DNA from: Oscillospiraceae bacterium
GTDB lineage: Bacteria; Bacillota; Clostridia; Oscillospirales; Oscillospiraceae
Length of the DNA stretch: 64,000 nt
Assembly: GCA_022846095.1 (NCBI GenBank)
Contig: AP025583.1
Span: 2,232,001-2,296,000 of the forward strand
Direction of reading: 5' to 3'
This document shows, one piece after another, positions 15,233 to 23,308 of this stretch. The position numbers and the translations under genes were made by a program. The notes under the pieces are model-generated. The model was not told where the DNA came from. It saw only the letters and a program-made list of their open reading frames with translations, and did not search any database. Position 1 is the stretch's first letter. Every line of letters starts with the position of its first letter.

Positions 15233-16045
15233 ATGAGCCAGAAAAAACACCTCTCTATCCTGGAATTCTCCCGCCTGACGGGGATCAAGCGGGACAACCT
15301 GCGCTTTTACGACCGGATTGGCCTGCTCTCCCCCGACAGGCGGGGGGAGAACGGCTACCGCTACTACTCCCGCCGCCAGCTGGGCTCGGCCTACCTGATC
15401 GGCAGCCTGCGGGGGCTGGGGGTGGGACTGGAGGACATCAAGCAGCACGCCGCCCGGCGCTCCCCGGAGAATATGCTCGCCCTCTTCGCCCGGCAGGAGG
15501 AGCGCATTCAGGCGGAGATCGCCCAGCTGCGGGAGACCAGCGAAATCATGCGCCTGTACGCCGACATGGCGCGGCAGGCCCTGCGCCACGGGGAAGGCGC
15601 GCTGGCGCTGGAGGAGCGGGGCCGGGAGCGCATCATCCTCTGCCCCCCCATCCCGGAGGGCCAGGACGAGGAGGAGGCGGAAATCGCCGCCTACGAGTAC
15701 GCCAACCAGAAGGGGATTAACATGGGCTATCCCCTGGGCGCGGTGGTGGACCGGGCGCAGTTTGCCTCGGGCAGGCTCTCCTCCATCTCCCGCTACTATT
15801 TCAAGACGGGGGGTCACGGGAACGCCTCCAAGCCCGCGGGATTGTACGCCGTGGCCTACGGCGGAGGCTGCGCGGACTGCCAGGAGGCGCTGTACCAAAG
15901 GCTTCTCGATTTTATGCGGGAGCAGGGCGTCGCCATCGACGGGGACGTGTACGGCGAGTACCTGCTGGACGAGCTCTCAGTCCAGGATTTCGAGCAGTAC
16001 TACGCCCGGGTGGAGGTCCCCGTGCGGCGCAGCATCGAGGCATGA
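15233..16045 (+). CDS. MerR family regulator with GyrI-like effector domain
   Basis: A 270-residue regulator: N-terminal MerR winged helix (LSILEFSRLTGIKRDNLRFY, NGYRYYSRRQL), a helical dimerisation linker (about 80-125, ARQEERIQAEIAQLRE) and a C-terminal drug-binding-type domain (about 135-265), as in BmrR. It is divergent from the heterodimeric ABC exporter and very probably activates it through the operator in the shared spacer when bound to a ligand. Confidence 0.88.
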   Translation: MSQKKHLSILEFSRLTGIKRDNLRFYDRIGLLSPDRRGENGYRYYSRRQLGSAYLIGSLRGLGVGLEDIKQHAARRSPENMLALFARQEERIQAEIAQLRETSEIMRLYADMARQALRHGEGALALEERGRERIILCPPIPEGQDEEEAEIAAYEYANQKGINMGYPLGAVVDRAQFASGRLSSISRYYFKTGGHGNASKPAGLYAVAYGGGCADCQEALYQRLLDFMREQGVAIDGDVYGEYLLDELSVQDFEQYYARVEVPVRRSIEA

Positions 16046-16052
16046 GCATGGG

Positions 16053-16084
16053 AGAGGGCGCGCCGCATTTCTGCGGCGCGCCCT
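16053..16084. terminator. Bidirectional terminator between merR and galT
   Basis: A perfect 14-base-pair stem GAGGGCGCGCCGCA with a short TTTC loop, followed by a pyrimidine run; it separates two converging genes. Confidence 0.75.
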
Positions 16085-16099
16085 CTCCTTCTCTTTGCC

Positions 16100-17593
16100 C
16101 TATGAAACCTGCTCCACGAACCGCAGGAAGGCCGCCCGGCCCGCTTCGGTGCGCTTGAAGACCCCGGCGTGCTCCAGCACGGCGGCGAAGACCAGCCCGG
16201 TCTCCTGCTTGACGATCTCCATGGCGTTCTCCGGGGTGATCTCGTATTTGTCCCGGAAGCCCTCCGCCCAGGCGGCGTGCTTGGCGGTGCGCCCGTCCCC
16301 CCGCAGATTGGAGCCGTCCGTGAGCTTCTCCGCCACGGCGGTCAGCTCCTCCTTCAGCCGGGCGGGGAGCACGGCCAGGCCCATGACCTCGATAAGGCCG
16401 ATGTTCTCTTTTTTAATGTGGTGCAGCTCGGCGTGGGGGTGGTAGACCCCCATGGGGTGCTCCGGGGTGGTGATGTTGTTGCGCAGCACCAAATCCAGCT
16501 CGTACTTCCCCGCCCGCATGCGGGCGATGGGGGTGATGGTGTTGTGGGGCTCCCCCTCCGTCTCGGCAAAGACGAAGGCCGCCTCGTCGGTGTACCCCCG
16601 CCAGGAGGCGAGGATGCGGTCGGCCAGCTCCACCAGCCGCGCCGGGTCGGCGCAGGAGATGCGCAGCACCGACATGGGCCACCTCACGATGCCCGCCGCC
16701 ACGTCCCCGAAGCCGGGGAAGGACACCTCCCGCTCCACCGGGGCCTTCTCCATGGCGAAGCTGTAGTGCCCGCCCTGGAAGTGGTCATGGGCCAGGATGG
16801 AGCCGCCCACGATGGGCAAATCCGCGTTAGAGCCCACAAAGTAGTGGGGGAACTGGCCCACAAAGTCCAGCAGCTTGGCGAAGCAGGCCCGGTCGATCTT
16901 CATGGGGGTGTGGTCCCGGTTGAGCACGATGCAGTGCTCGTTGTAGTACACGTAGGGCGAGTACTGCAAAAACCAGGGGCTGCCGTTGATGGTAATGGGC
17001 ACGATGCGGTGGTTACCCCGGGCCGGGTGGTCCAGGCGGCCCGCGTAGCCCTCGTTCTCCGCGCAGAGCTGGCAGCGGGGGTAGGCCCCGGCGGGCATGG
17101 TGCGGGCGGCGGCGATGGCCTTCGGGTCCTTCTCCGGCTTGGAGAGGTTGATGGTAATGTCCAGATCCCCGTACTGCGTGGGGGTGACCCACTTCATGTC
17201 CTTCTTGATGCGGTCCCGGCGGATATAGTTGGTGTCCTGGCTGAACCGGTAGTACCAGTCGGTGGCCGCTTGAGGGCTCTCGGCGTAAAGGGCCCGGAAC
17301 CGCCCGGCGACCTGGGCGGGCCGGGGGGTGAGGCGGCCCATGAGCATGGTGTCGAAGAGGTCCCGGTAGGCGATGGAGTCCTCGGCCAGCACGCCCCGGG
17401 CGTGGGCGTCGTCCATCAGCTCGGTGAGCACGGCGGTGAGATCGATCTCCCCCTCCCACGCGGGCTGCTCCGTGCAGGAGGGCAGGCCCAGGGCCTCCAG
17501 GATGGTGTTCACCGCCCAAAAACGCTCACAGGGCTCGATAAGCCCGGTGCGTTGGGCGTAGGCCACCAGCTTTTCAATAGTGGTATCAATCAC
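16100..17593 (-). CDS. galT: UDP-glucose-hexose-1-phosphate uridylyltransferase
   Basis: A 497-residue GalT of the long Firmicute (GalT2) type. It moves UMP between UDP-glucose and galactose-1-phosphate in the Leloir pathway. Visible motifs include CQLCAENEGYAGR, the active-site-type SILAHDHFQGGHY, and a C-terminal segment with KYEITPENAMEIVKQETGL. The start is GTG at 17593, two bases after the galE stop, with GGGGAGGG in the last galE codons; there is no in-frame ATG nearby. It is the last gene of the gal operon. Confidence 0.93.
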   Translation of the reverse strand: MIDTTIEKLVAYAQRTGLIEPCERFWAVNTILEALGLPSCTEQPAWEGEIDLTAVLTELMDDAHARGVLAEDSIAYRDLFDTMLMGRLTPRPAQVAGRFRALYAESPQAATDWYYRFSQDTNYIRRDRIKKDMKWVTPTQYGDLDITINLSKPEKDPKAIAAARTMPAGAYPRCQLCAENEGYAGRLDHPARGNHRIVPITINGSPWFLQYSPYVYYNEHCIVLNRDHTPMKIDRACFAKLLDFVGQFPHYFVGSNADLPIVGGSILAHDHFQGGHYSFAMEKAPVEREVSFPGFGDVAAGIVRWPMSVLRISCADPARLVELADRILASWRGYTDEAAFVFAETEGEPHNTITPIARMRAGKYELDLVLRNNITTPEHPMGVYHPHAELHHIKKENIGLIEVMGLAVLPARLKEELTAVAEKLTDGSNLRGDGRTAKHAAWAEGFRDKYEITPENAMEIVKQETGLVFAAVLEHAGVFKRTEAGRAAFLRFVEQVS

Positions 17594-17595
17594 AA

Positions 17596-18588
17596 TCAGC
17601 CCTCCCCGTAGCCGTTGGGGTAGCGCTTGTGCCAGGCCCAGGCGGTGGAAATAATGGTGTCCAGGCAGTCCAGCTCCGGCTTCCAGCCCAAAACAGCCCT
17701 GGCCTTCTCCGACGAGGCCACCAGCTGGGCCGGGTCCCCCGCCCTGCGGGGGGAGATCTCGACCGGGATGGGGTGGCCGGTGACCCGGCGGGCGGCCTCC
17801 ACCACCTCGCTGACCGTAAAGCCCACGCCGTTGCCCAGGTTGAACACCTCGTTCTCCCCGCCCCGCAGCAGGTAGTCCAGGGCCAGGATGTGGGCCTGGG
17901 CCAGGTCGGTGACGTGGATGTAGTCCCGCACGCAGGTGCCGTCCCGGGTGGGGTAGTCGTCCCCGAAGACCGCGATGGAGTCCCGCTGCCCGTTGGGCAC
18001 CTGGAGGATCAGGGGGATGAGGTGGGTCTCGGGGCTGTGGGCCTCCCCGATGGCCCCGCCGGGGTGGGCGCCGCAGGCGTTGAAGTAGCGCAGAGCCACG
18101 TAGCGCAGGCCGTGGGCCCGGGAGACCCAGCCCATCATGTGCTCCATGGCCAGCTTGGTCTCGCCGTAGCAGTTGGTGGGCTTTGTGGGGTCGTCCTCCA
18201 GGATGGGCACCCGCTCCGGCTCCCCGTAGGCCGCGGCGGTGGAGGAAAAGACGATCTTGTCCACGCCGTGGGCCACCATGACCTCCAGCAGGGCGGTGGT
18301 GCCGCACAGGTTGTTGTCGTAGTATTTCAGGGGGTCGGCCATGCTCTCCCCCACCTGGGAGGAGGCGGCGAAGTGGATGACCCCCTCCACGTCCTCCCGC
18401 TCAAAAATCCGAGCCATGGCCGCCCGGTCCCGGATGTCCGCCTCGTAGAAGCGGGCGCTGGGGTGGACCGCCGCCCGGAAGCCGGTGAGCAGATTGTCCG
18501 CCACCACCACGTCCCGGCCCGCGGCTATCAGCTCGTACACCGTGTGGGAGCCGATATACCCGGCTCCGCCCAATACCAAAATCGCCAT
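17596..18588 (-). CDS. galE: UDP-glucose 4-epimerase
   Basis: A 330-residue short-chain dehydrogenase fold. NAD-binding GGAGYIGSHT is at the N-terminus, the catalytic pair is YGETK (Tyr-X3-Lys), and NACGAHPGGAIGE is typical of GalE. It interconverts UDP-galactose and UDP-glucose, regenerating the GalT substrate. GGAGGGG lies upstream of the ATG. It sits between galK and galT with 15- and 2-base gaps. Confidence 0.95.
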   Translation of the reverse strand: MAILVLGGAGYIGSHTVYELIAAGRDVVVADNLLTGFRAAVHPSARFYEADIRDRAAMARIFEREDVEGVIHFAASSQVGESMADPLKYYDNNLCGTTALLEVMVAHGVDKIVFSSTAAAYGEPERVPILEDDPTKPTNCYGETKLAMEHMMGWVSRAHGLRYVALRYFNACGAHPGGAIGEAHSPETHLIPLILQVPNGQRDSIAVFGDDYPTRDGTCVRDYIHVTDLAQAHILALDYLLRGGENEVFNLGNGVGFTVSEVVEAARRVTGHPIPVEISPRRAGDPAQLVASSEKARAVLGWKPELDCLDTIISTAWAWHKRYPNGYGEG

Positions 18589-18603
18589 TTGACAGGTCCC
18601 CTC

Positions 18604-19908
18604 CTATTCGTCAATCAGTACACAGCCGCCCTCGGGGCGCACGGAGATCACGTGGCACATGCCCGCGCCCAGCACCTCCTCCATCCGGCCCCGGAAGACG
18701 GGGAGCAGCGCGTCGGGTACGAAGGCCTGGATGGTGCCGGCAAAGCCGCCGCCGTGGACCCGGACGGCCCCCGCGCCGCCCAGGGCCTCCTCCGCCGCCG
18801 CCAGGGCCAGGGGAACCGCCTGTTCGGCCGGGTCCCCGCCCGCCCAAATGTTTTGCAGGTTCAGGCTGGAGGAGGCGCCGGAGGCGCGCACCAGGGCCAG
18901 AAAGCGTCCGAATTCGCCGGCGGAGAGGGCGTCGGCCTCCTCCCCGGCCCGTCGGTTCTCCTGGAAGAAGTGCAGCGCCCGCAGCACCGCCCGGTCCCCC
19001 ACCGCCCGGCGCAGGGCGGGCAGGGCGGCGCGGAACGCGCCCTCGTCCACCTCCCGCAGCACCGTTTTTCCAAAATACGCGGCCACCGCGCCCATCTCGG
19101 CAGGGATGGCGGCGTAGTCCCCGGTCAGGTCGGCGTGGCAGGAGCCGGTGTCCACAATACACAGCGTGTGGCCGGAGGCGGCGAAGTCGTACCCCACCCG
19201 CCGCACCGCGGGGGCCGCCGGGTCGGCAAAGTCGATGGCCACCGCGCCCCCCACGGCGGAGGCCATCTGGTCCATCAGCCCGCAGGGCTTGCCGAAAAAG
19301 CGGTTCTCCGCACCCTGGCCGATCCGGGCCAGCTGGACGGCGCTCAGTCCGTCCCCGCAGAACAGCCGGTTGAAGATCACCCCCACCAGCACCTCGTAGG
19401 CCGCCGAGGAGGACAGCCCCGACCCGGCGGGCACGCCGGAGCGGATGTAGGCGTCAAAGCCGCCGGGGGTGAAGCCCAGGGCGGCAATCCCCGCCGCCAC
19501 CCCACGCACCAGCGACTGGGAGGTGTCCCGCTCCTCCGCCCTGGGCTCCAGGCGGGTGAGGTCCACCTCCAGGGCCGGGTAGCCCTCAGAGACGATATGT
19601 ACCGTGCCCGTGCCGTTGGGGCGGGCCGCGGCCAGCATGTCCATGTTCACGCTGGCGCAGAGCACCCGCCCGTGCTGGTGGTCGGTGTGGTTGCCCCCCA
19701 GCTCGGTGCGCCCCGGCCCGCTGAACAGCGCGGCGGGGGCCTCCGGCCCCAGGTGAAAGGCCCCGCGGAAGCCCTCCAGCACCTCCAGGGCCCGCGTCCG
19801 GGCCCCGGCCAGCGCCCGTTCCTCCCCGTTGCAGCAGTAAATCCGGTCCAGCCGGGCGTCGTAATGGCCGGCGCGCAGACGCGCGTCCAGCTCCTGGCAG
19901 GGCAGCAT
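18604..19908 (-). CDS. galK: Galactokinase
   Basis: A 434-residue GHMP kinase. The galactokinase signature is GRTELGGNHTDHQHG, the ATP loop PAGSGLSSSAAYEV, and the C-terminal motif VHGGGFAGTIQAFVP. It phosphorylates galactose to galactose-1-phosphate. ATG 19908 has AGGAGA about nine bases upstream; the GTG at 19917 is too close to that site. It is preceded by its own promoter inside the end of galR, so galK-E-T can be transcribed without galR. Confidence 0.94.
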   Translation of the reverse strand: MLPCQELDARLRAGHYDARLDRIYCCNGEERALAGARTRALEVLEGFRGAFHLGPEAPAALFSGPGRTELGGNHTDHQHGRVLCASVNMDMLAAARPNGTGTVHIVSEGYPALEVDLTRLEPRAEERDTSQSLVRGVAAGIAALGFTPGGFDAYIRSGVPAGSGLSSSAAYEVLVGVIFNRLFCGDGLSAVQLARIGQGAENRFFGKPCGLMDQMASAVGGAVAIDFADPAAPAVRRVGYDFAASGHTLCIVDTGSCHADLTGDYAAIPAEMGAVAAYFGKTVLREVDEGAFRAALPALRRAVGDRAVLRALHFFQENRRAGEEADALSAGEFGRFLALVRASGASSSLNLQNIWAGGDPAEQAVPLALAAAEEALGGAGAVRVHGGGFAGTIQAFVPDALLPVFRGRMEEVLGAGMCHVISVRPEGGCVLIDE

Positions 19909-19938
19909 CGCCGTCACTCTCCTCTCATATTCGGCCCC

Positions 19939-19966
19939 AGTATATCATTTTTTAGTAAATATTCAA
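19939..19966 (-). promoter_or_regulatory. galK promoter with candidate GalR operator
   Basis: Minus strand TTGAAT (19961-19966), 16 bases, TATACT (19939-19944). The spacer contains TTTAGTAAA (19951-19959, plus strand), which recurs at the galR promoter. Confidence 0.6.
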
Positions 19967-21006
19967 GGGGCAATTTCTCTTTTTTCACACGCGCTCCCCC
20001 GCACCACCAGCGCGGGGGGCACCACCACCTTCTGGGGCAGGGTGCGCACCGGGCTCCGCTCCCCCCGGTTCGCGCGCTCACACAGCAGGCGCACGGCGGT
20101 GCGGGCCATCTCCGCCGCCGGGACGGAGACCGAGGTCAGGGGCGGGTCCACCAGCTCGGACAGGGGGGTGTCGTTGAAGGAGACCAGGGAGATCTCCCCC
20201 GGCACGGACAGCCCCGCCTCCCCCAGCGCCCGCACGGCGCCGATGGCGCACTCCTCGTTGGCGCACAGCAGCGCGGTGGGCCGGGGGCGGCCCGAGGCCA
20301 GGAAGGCCCCCAGCGCCGCACCCGCCGCCCTGGCGTCCATGGGCGCGTCCACCAGCAGGGAGCGGTCCAGCAGCCCGCGCCCCTCCAGGAGGGAGATGAA
20401 GTGCCGCCGCCGCTCCTCCGGGGCGGGGCGCTTCCAGTCGTCCAGCTTGTACTCCGGGCCCAGAAAGCCGATGCGGGTGTGCCCCAGGCCGGTGAGGTAG
20501 TCCAGGGCCTGGGCGATGCCCAGCCGGTAGTTGAGCACCACCGAGTCGCAGTTGGCCTCGTCCGGCGAGGAGTCCAAAAAGACCACGTTGCCCGACAGGG
20601 CCCGCAGGGCCCCGATCTGGGCGGGGGTGAAGATGCCCACGGCCACGACGCCGTCCAGCTCCCCCTCCTCCGGGGCCTGAAAGCCCTCCCCCGCCCGGCG
20701 CAGGGGCAGGGCGGAGAGCTTGCCGTCCAGGCAGGCCTGCTCCACGAAATTGCGCAGGTACAGGTAGTAGGGGTCGTCCAGCTGCTCCGCCGGGGTGAGC
20801 ATCTCCGCCACCCCCACCCGCAGCAGCCGCTTGGGGGCCCTGCCCCGGCGGCTCTTGGTGGCGGCGTAGTTGGCCGCGCCCGCCGCCTCCAGCACCCGCC
20901 GCCGGGTCTCCCCGGACACCGAGAGCTCCGGATCCCCCGACAGGATGCGGGAGATGGTGGCGGGGGAATAGCCCGTGCGTTCGGCCAGCTCCTTCAGGGT
21001 CGCCAT
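19963..21006 (-). CDS. galR: LacI family regulator of the gal operon
   Basis: A 347-residue LacI/GalR protein: N-terminal helix-turn-helix MATLKELAERTGYSPATISRIL, hinge near AAGAANYAATKSR, and a periplasmic-binding-protein-like sensor (about 60-345). It lies directly upstream of galK on the same strand and probably represses galK-E-T and itself in the absence of galactose. Shared TTTAGTAAA elements at both promoters support this. Confidence 0.88.
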   Translation of the reverse strand: MATLKELAERTGYSPATISRILSGDPELSVSGETRRRVLEAAGAANYAATKSRRGRAPKRLLRVGVAEMLTPAEQLDDPYYLYLRNFVEQACLDGKLSALPLRRAGEGFQAPEEGELDGVVAVGIFTPAQIGALRALSGNVVFLDSSPDEANCDSVVLNYRLGIAQALDYLTGLGHTRIGFLGPEYKLDDWKRPAPEERRRHFISLLEGRGLLDRSLLVDAPMDARAAGAALGAFLASGRPRPTALLCANEECAIGAVRALGEAGLSVPGEISLVSFNDTPLSELVDPPLTSVSVPAAEMARTAVRLLCERANRGERSPVRTLPQKVVVPPALVVRGSACEKREIAP

Positions 21007-21027
21007 TCCCGGATCGCCTCCTCATTT

Positions 21028-21068
21028 TTTACTAAAAATAATGTACACCCGTTTACCCCCGATTGCAA
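21028..21068 (-). promoter_or_regulatory. galR promoter with candidate operator
   Basis: Minus strand TTGCAA (21063-21068), 17 bases, TACATT (21040-21045). The element TTTACTAAA (21028-21036), reverse of the one at galK, lies just downstream of the -10, where a repressor would block transcription. Confidence 0.5.
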
Positions 21069-21072
21069 GCAG

Positions 21073-21108
21073 AAAAAGAGGGCGCGGCAGGCGCCGCGCC
21101 CTCTTTTT
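21073..21108. terminator. Bidirectional terminator
   Basis: A perfect stem AAAAAGAGGGCGCGGC with its complement and an AGGC loop; T run on both strands. It ends the M55 peptidase gene. Confidence 0.9.
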
Positions 21109-21112
21109 ACGT

Positions 21113-21916
21113 TTACATAATGACAAAGACCAAAAACCGGTTGACCTCGTACCAGTCGTCGGACTCAAAGGCGATGGTGCAGGGGTCCACCTGCTCCGCG
21201 CCGGGGTAGAAGCCCTTGGCGTAGGCCACCGTGTGATCCTTGTAGGTCAGCTCCACCCGGAAGTGGGGCGGCAGGGCGATTTTCGCGGCCGCCAGATCCT
21301 GCCGGAGGGCCTGCTCCGCGCCCTGCCGGATCAGAGCCTGGGCCTTCGCCGGGCTGAGGCCCTCGGACCGGCCCCCCACATCGTCCTTCACCGCCGCCGT
21401 GACCAGGCCGGGGTGGAGCGCCCGCCCCGCCTCGCACAGCGCCCGGTCCCCGGACAGCAGCACGCTGGGCACGCCGTAATACGCCGCCAGCCAGCTGTAA
21501 ATCAGGAACTCCGAGGCGGGTTGGCCGTTCACCGTGATTTTTTGGACGACCCCGCCGTGGATGGTGTGGCTGAGGGCGTTGCCCTCCTGCCCCGCCGCGC
21601 TGTGGTAGCCCACGTAAAAGGCCGCGTCGAAGCTGCCGTCCAGGCCCTCGATCATCAGACGCGGCTCGTTGCTCCAGCCCCGAATCAGGCGCACGTACTC
21701 CGGCATCTGCTCCGGGCAGAGGTTGGTGCCCGGCCCGTGGGCGTCCTTGACCACCACCTCGTCCGCCCCGGCGGCCCGGGCCCCCTCGCAGGCGGCCAGT
21801 ACCTCGGCGGTCATCTCCTGGCGGCAGCGCTCATAGTCGCAGCCCTCCGGGCGGCAGGACTCCCGGGTAACCGTAAAGGCCGCGCCCTCGATGTCGGCGC
21901 TGATAAATACTTTCAT
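21113..21916 (-). CDS. M55 family D-aminopeptidase (DppA-like)
   Basis: A 267-residue zinc peptidase. Metal and active-site motifs of the family are visible: SADIEG at the N-terminus, KDAHGPG, GYHSAAG and SHTIHGG. Family members release D-amino acids from short peptides, which suits wall-peptide recycling. No dpp transporter genes are adjacent. The start at 21916 (MKVFISADIEG) matches the family N-terminus; the longer reading adds an unrelated 17 residues. Confidence 0.9.
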   Translation of the reverse strand: MKVFISADIEGAAFTVTRESCRPEGCDYERCRQEMTAEVLAACEGARAAGADEVVVKDAHGPGTNLCPEQMPEYVRLIRGWSNEPRLMIEGLDGSFDAAFYVGYHSAAGQEGNALSHTIHGGVVQKITVNGQPASEFLIYSWLAAYYGVPSVLLSGDRALCEAGRALHPGLVTAAVKDDVGGRSEGLSPAKAQALIRQGAEQALRQDLAAAKIALPPHFRVELTYKDHTVAYAKGFYPGAEQVDPCTIAFESDDWYEVNRFLVFVIM

Positions 21917-21973
21917 GCAATCTCCCCCTTTTTCCCCTATTTTACTCCGGGAACGCGGGGGATGCAACGGTTA

Positions 21974-22753
21974 TCACTCCCCCAAAAATGCAAAGCGCAG
22001 CCGGGTCTCCATAGCTTCGGCAGTGCGCTCCAGGTAGGCGCACTGCATCCCGCTCAGCTCCAGGGCCCGGGCCAGATGCCCCGCCGCCCCGCTCAGGCGC
22101 TCCCCCGCCGCCAGCCGCTCCCGTAGGGCGGCGCGCTGCCCCTCCGTGAGCGCCAGTCCGTGGATGTCCCCGCCCAGCAGGGCCAGGGCCAGGGCGCGCT
22201 CCGCCAGCGGCTCGTAGAGGTTGGTGACCTCCTGGGTATAAAGGCTGTCCTGCTCCCGCAGGAGCTTGTCCGCCCGGGCGGGGTCAAAGCGGGCGCAGAC
22301 GGCGTTTTCGCAGGCCAGGCGGCGCAGATACTCGTTGATAAAGCGCACACCCAGCAGCTCCGCCGGCACCGCCTGGGCGAGCTGGTAGTCGATAAGGCAG
22401 GGGATCTGGTGGGCAAAGAAGCGCAAATCATAGGCGCGGAAGAAGCCGTGGATCTCCGCCAGCGTACCCCGGTAGGAACGGCCCGCGAAGGCGGGCGCGC
22501 CCGCCTCCACACCCCGCAGCAGCATCCGCCCCCGGCTCACCTCCCGCTCCAGCACCCGCCGCCCCTGCGCAAGCAGCGCCTCCGGCGCGGGCGCGGCCGC
22601 CATCAGCTCCCCCGCCTCCCCTTGGCACTGCTCCATGGTAAAGGCGATCGACCTTGCAAGCTCCTCCACCGTCTCCACGGGCAGGGAGCTGTGCTCCCCC
22701 ATGGTGTACAGCAGCATCTGCCGCTCCAGCAGCGCCATCACCGCCTCATTCAT
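21974..22753 (-). CDS. Unknown helical protein, possibly DUF6179 type
   Basis: About 259 residues, rich in Leu/Ala/Arg/Glu and predicted all-helical, with no signal peptide or membrane segment. The central part (DLRFFAHQIPCLIDYQL, VRFINEYLRRLACEN) looks conserved. The pairing with the upstream small protein recalls the DUF6179/DUF6323 pair of Clostridia; this is from memory and only moderately sure. The start ATG at 22753 overlaps the stop of the partner by eight bases, and GGAGGGG lies within the partner's end, so the two are made together. Function unknown. Confidence 0.65.
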   Translation of the reverse strand: MNEAVMALLERQMLLYTMGEHSSLPVETVEELARSIAFTMEQCQGEAGELMAAAPAPEALLAQGRRVLEREVSRGRMLLRGVEAGAPAFAGRSYRGTLAEIHGFFRAYDLRFFAHQIPCLIDYQLAQAVPAELLGVRFINEYLRRLACENAVCARFDPARADKLLREQDSLYTQEVTNLYEPLAERALALALLGGDIHGLALTEGQRAALRERLAAGERLSGAAGHLARALELSGMQCAYLERTAEAMETRLRFAFLGE

Positions 22754-23165
22754 CGCTCTCCCCTCCATACCACGTCTCGTACCCGCGCCGGTACTCCTCC
22801 TCCTGGTCCTGGTGGTCAAACTCCCGGCGCATCCGGGCGATGAGCTCGTCGTCCGTCAAGCCCGTCTCCTCGTTTTTTCGCAGGTAGAATTCCTCCTGCA
22901 GTTCAATCAGCGTCTGGGGGTAGTGCCGCTGATCCAGATAGGGGGAGTCCCGGAAGGCGAGAATCAGCCTGCGCAAAATCCCCTCCCCGAACTCCACCCG
23001 GCCCGCCGCACGCAGGGCCGCGCCCCGCTGCGCCGCCACCGCCCGGATCTGGGCCTCGCTCAGGCGCAGGCCGCAGGGCTCCGTCAGCCGGTTGCAGGCG
23101 CGCAGGGCCTCCTCCGTCCGCTTGCGCTGCAGTCCGCCCATGGCCTGCATCAGTTCCTCATCCAT
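22746..23165 (-). CDS. DUF6323-like small protein
   Basis: A 139-residue helical protein. The segment LSEAQIRAVAAQRGAALRAAGRVEFGEGILRRLI and the ending YLRKNEETGLTDDELIARMRREFDH look like the DUF6323 family of Clostridia. The acidic C-terminus ends in a Tyr/Glu-rich tail. GGAGGTGA precedes the ATG. Coupled to the following unknown gene. No function is known to me. Confidence 0.7.
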   Translation of the reverse strand: MDEELMQAMGGLQRKRTEEALRACNRLTEPCGLRLSEAQIRAVAAQRGAALRAAGRVEFGEGILRRLILAFRDSPYLDQRHYPQTLIELQEEFYLRKNEETGLTDDELIARMRREFDHQDQEEEYRRGYETWYGGESDE

Positions 23166-23262
23166 AGCCGTCACCTCCGTGGGAAGCAGTATACGCCCCG
23201 GTGGGCGGAAGAACCAGACTTGATATTTTGGCCGTTTTGTGGTAATATAAGAGCAGATAAAA

Positions 23263-23294
23263 GAGGCGCGGACGAAAAAAATCGTCCGCGCCTC
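23263..23294 (-). terminator. Terminator of the M18 aminopeptidase gene
   Basis: A 13-base-pair stem GAGGCGCGGACGA with a six-base loop, followed on the minus strand by TTTTATC. Confidence 0.8.
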
Positions 23295-23308
23295 ACTCTT
23301 TTGGGTGC

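Noticed and set aside
17594-18307. Long N-terminal extension of galT into galE
   Set aside because: The added text is an out-of-frame reading of galE; GalT homology begins at the GTG at 17593.
17629-21120. Plus-strand ORF of 1163 codons opposite the gal operon
   Set aside because: Runs antisense through galE, galK and galR without any start signal or domain.
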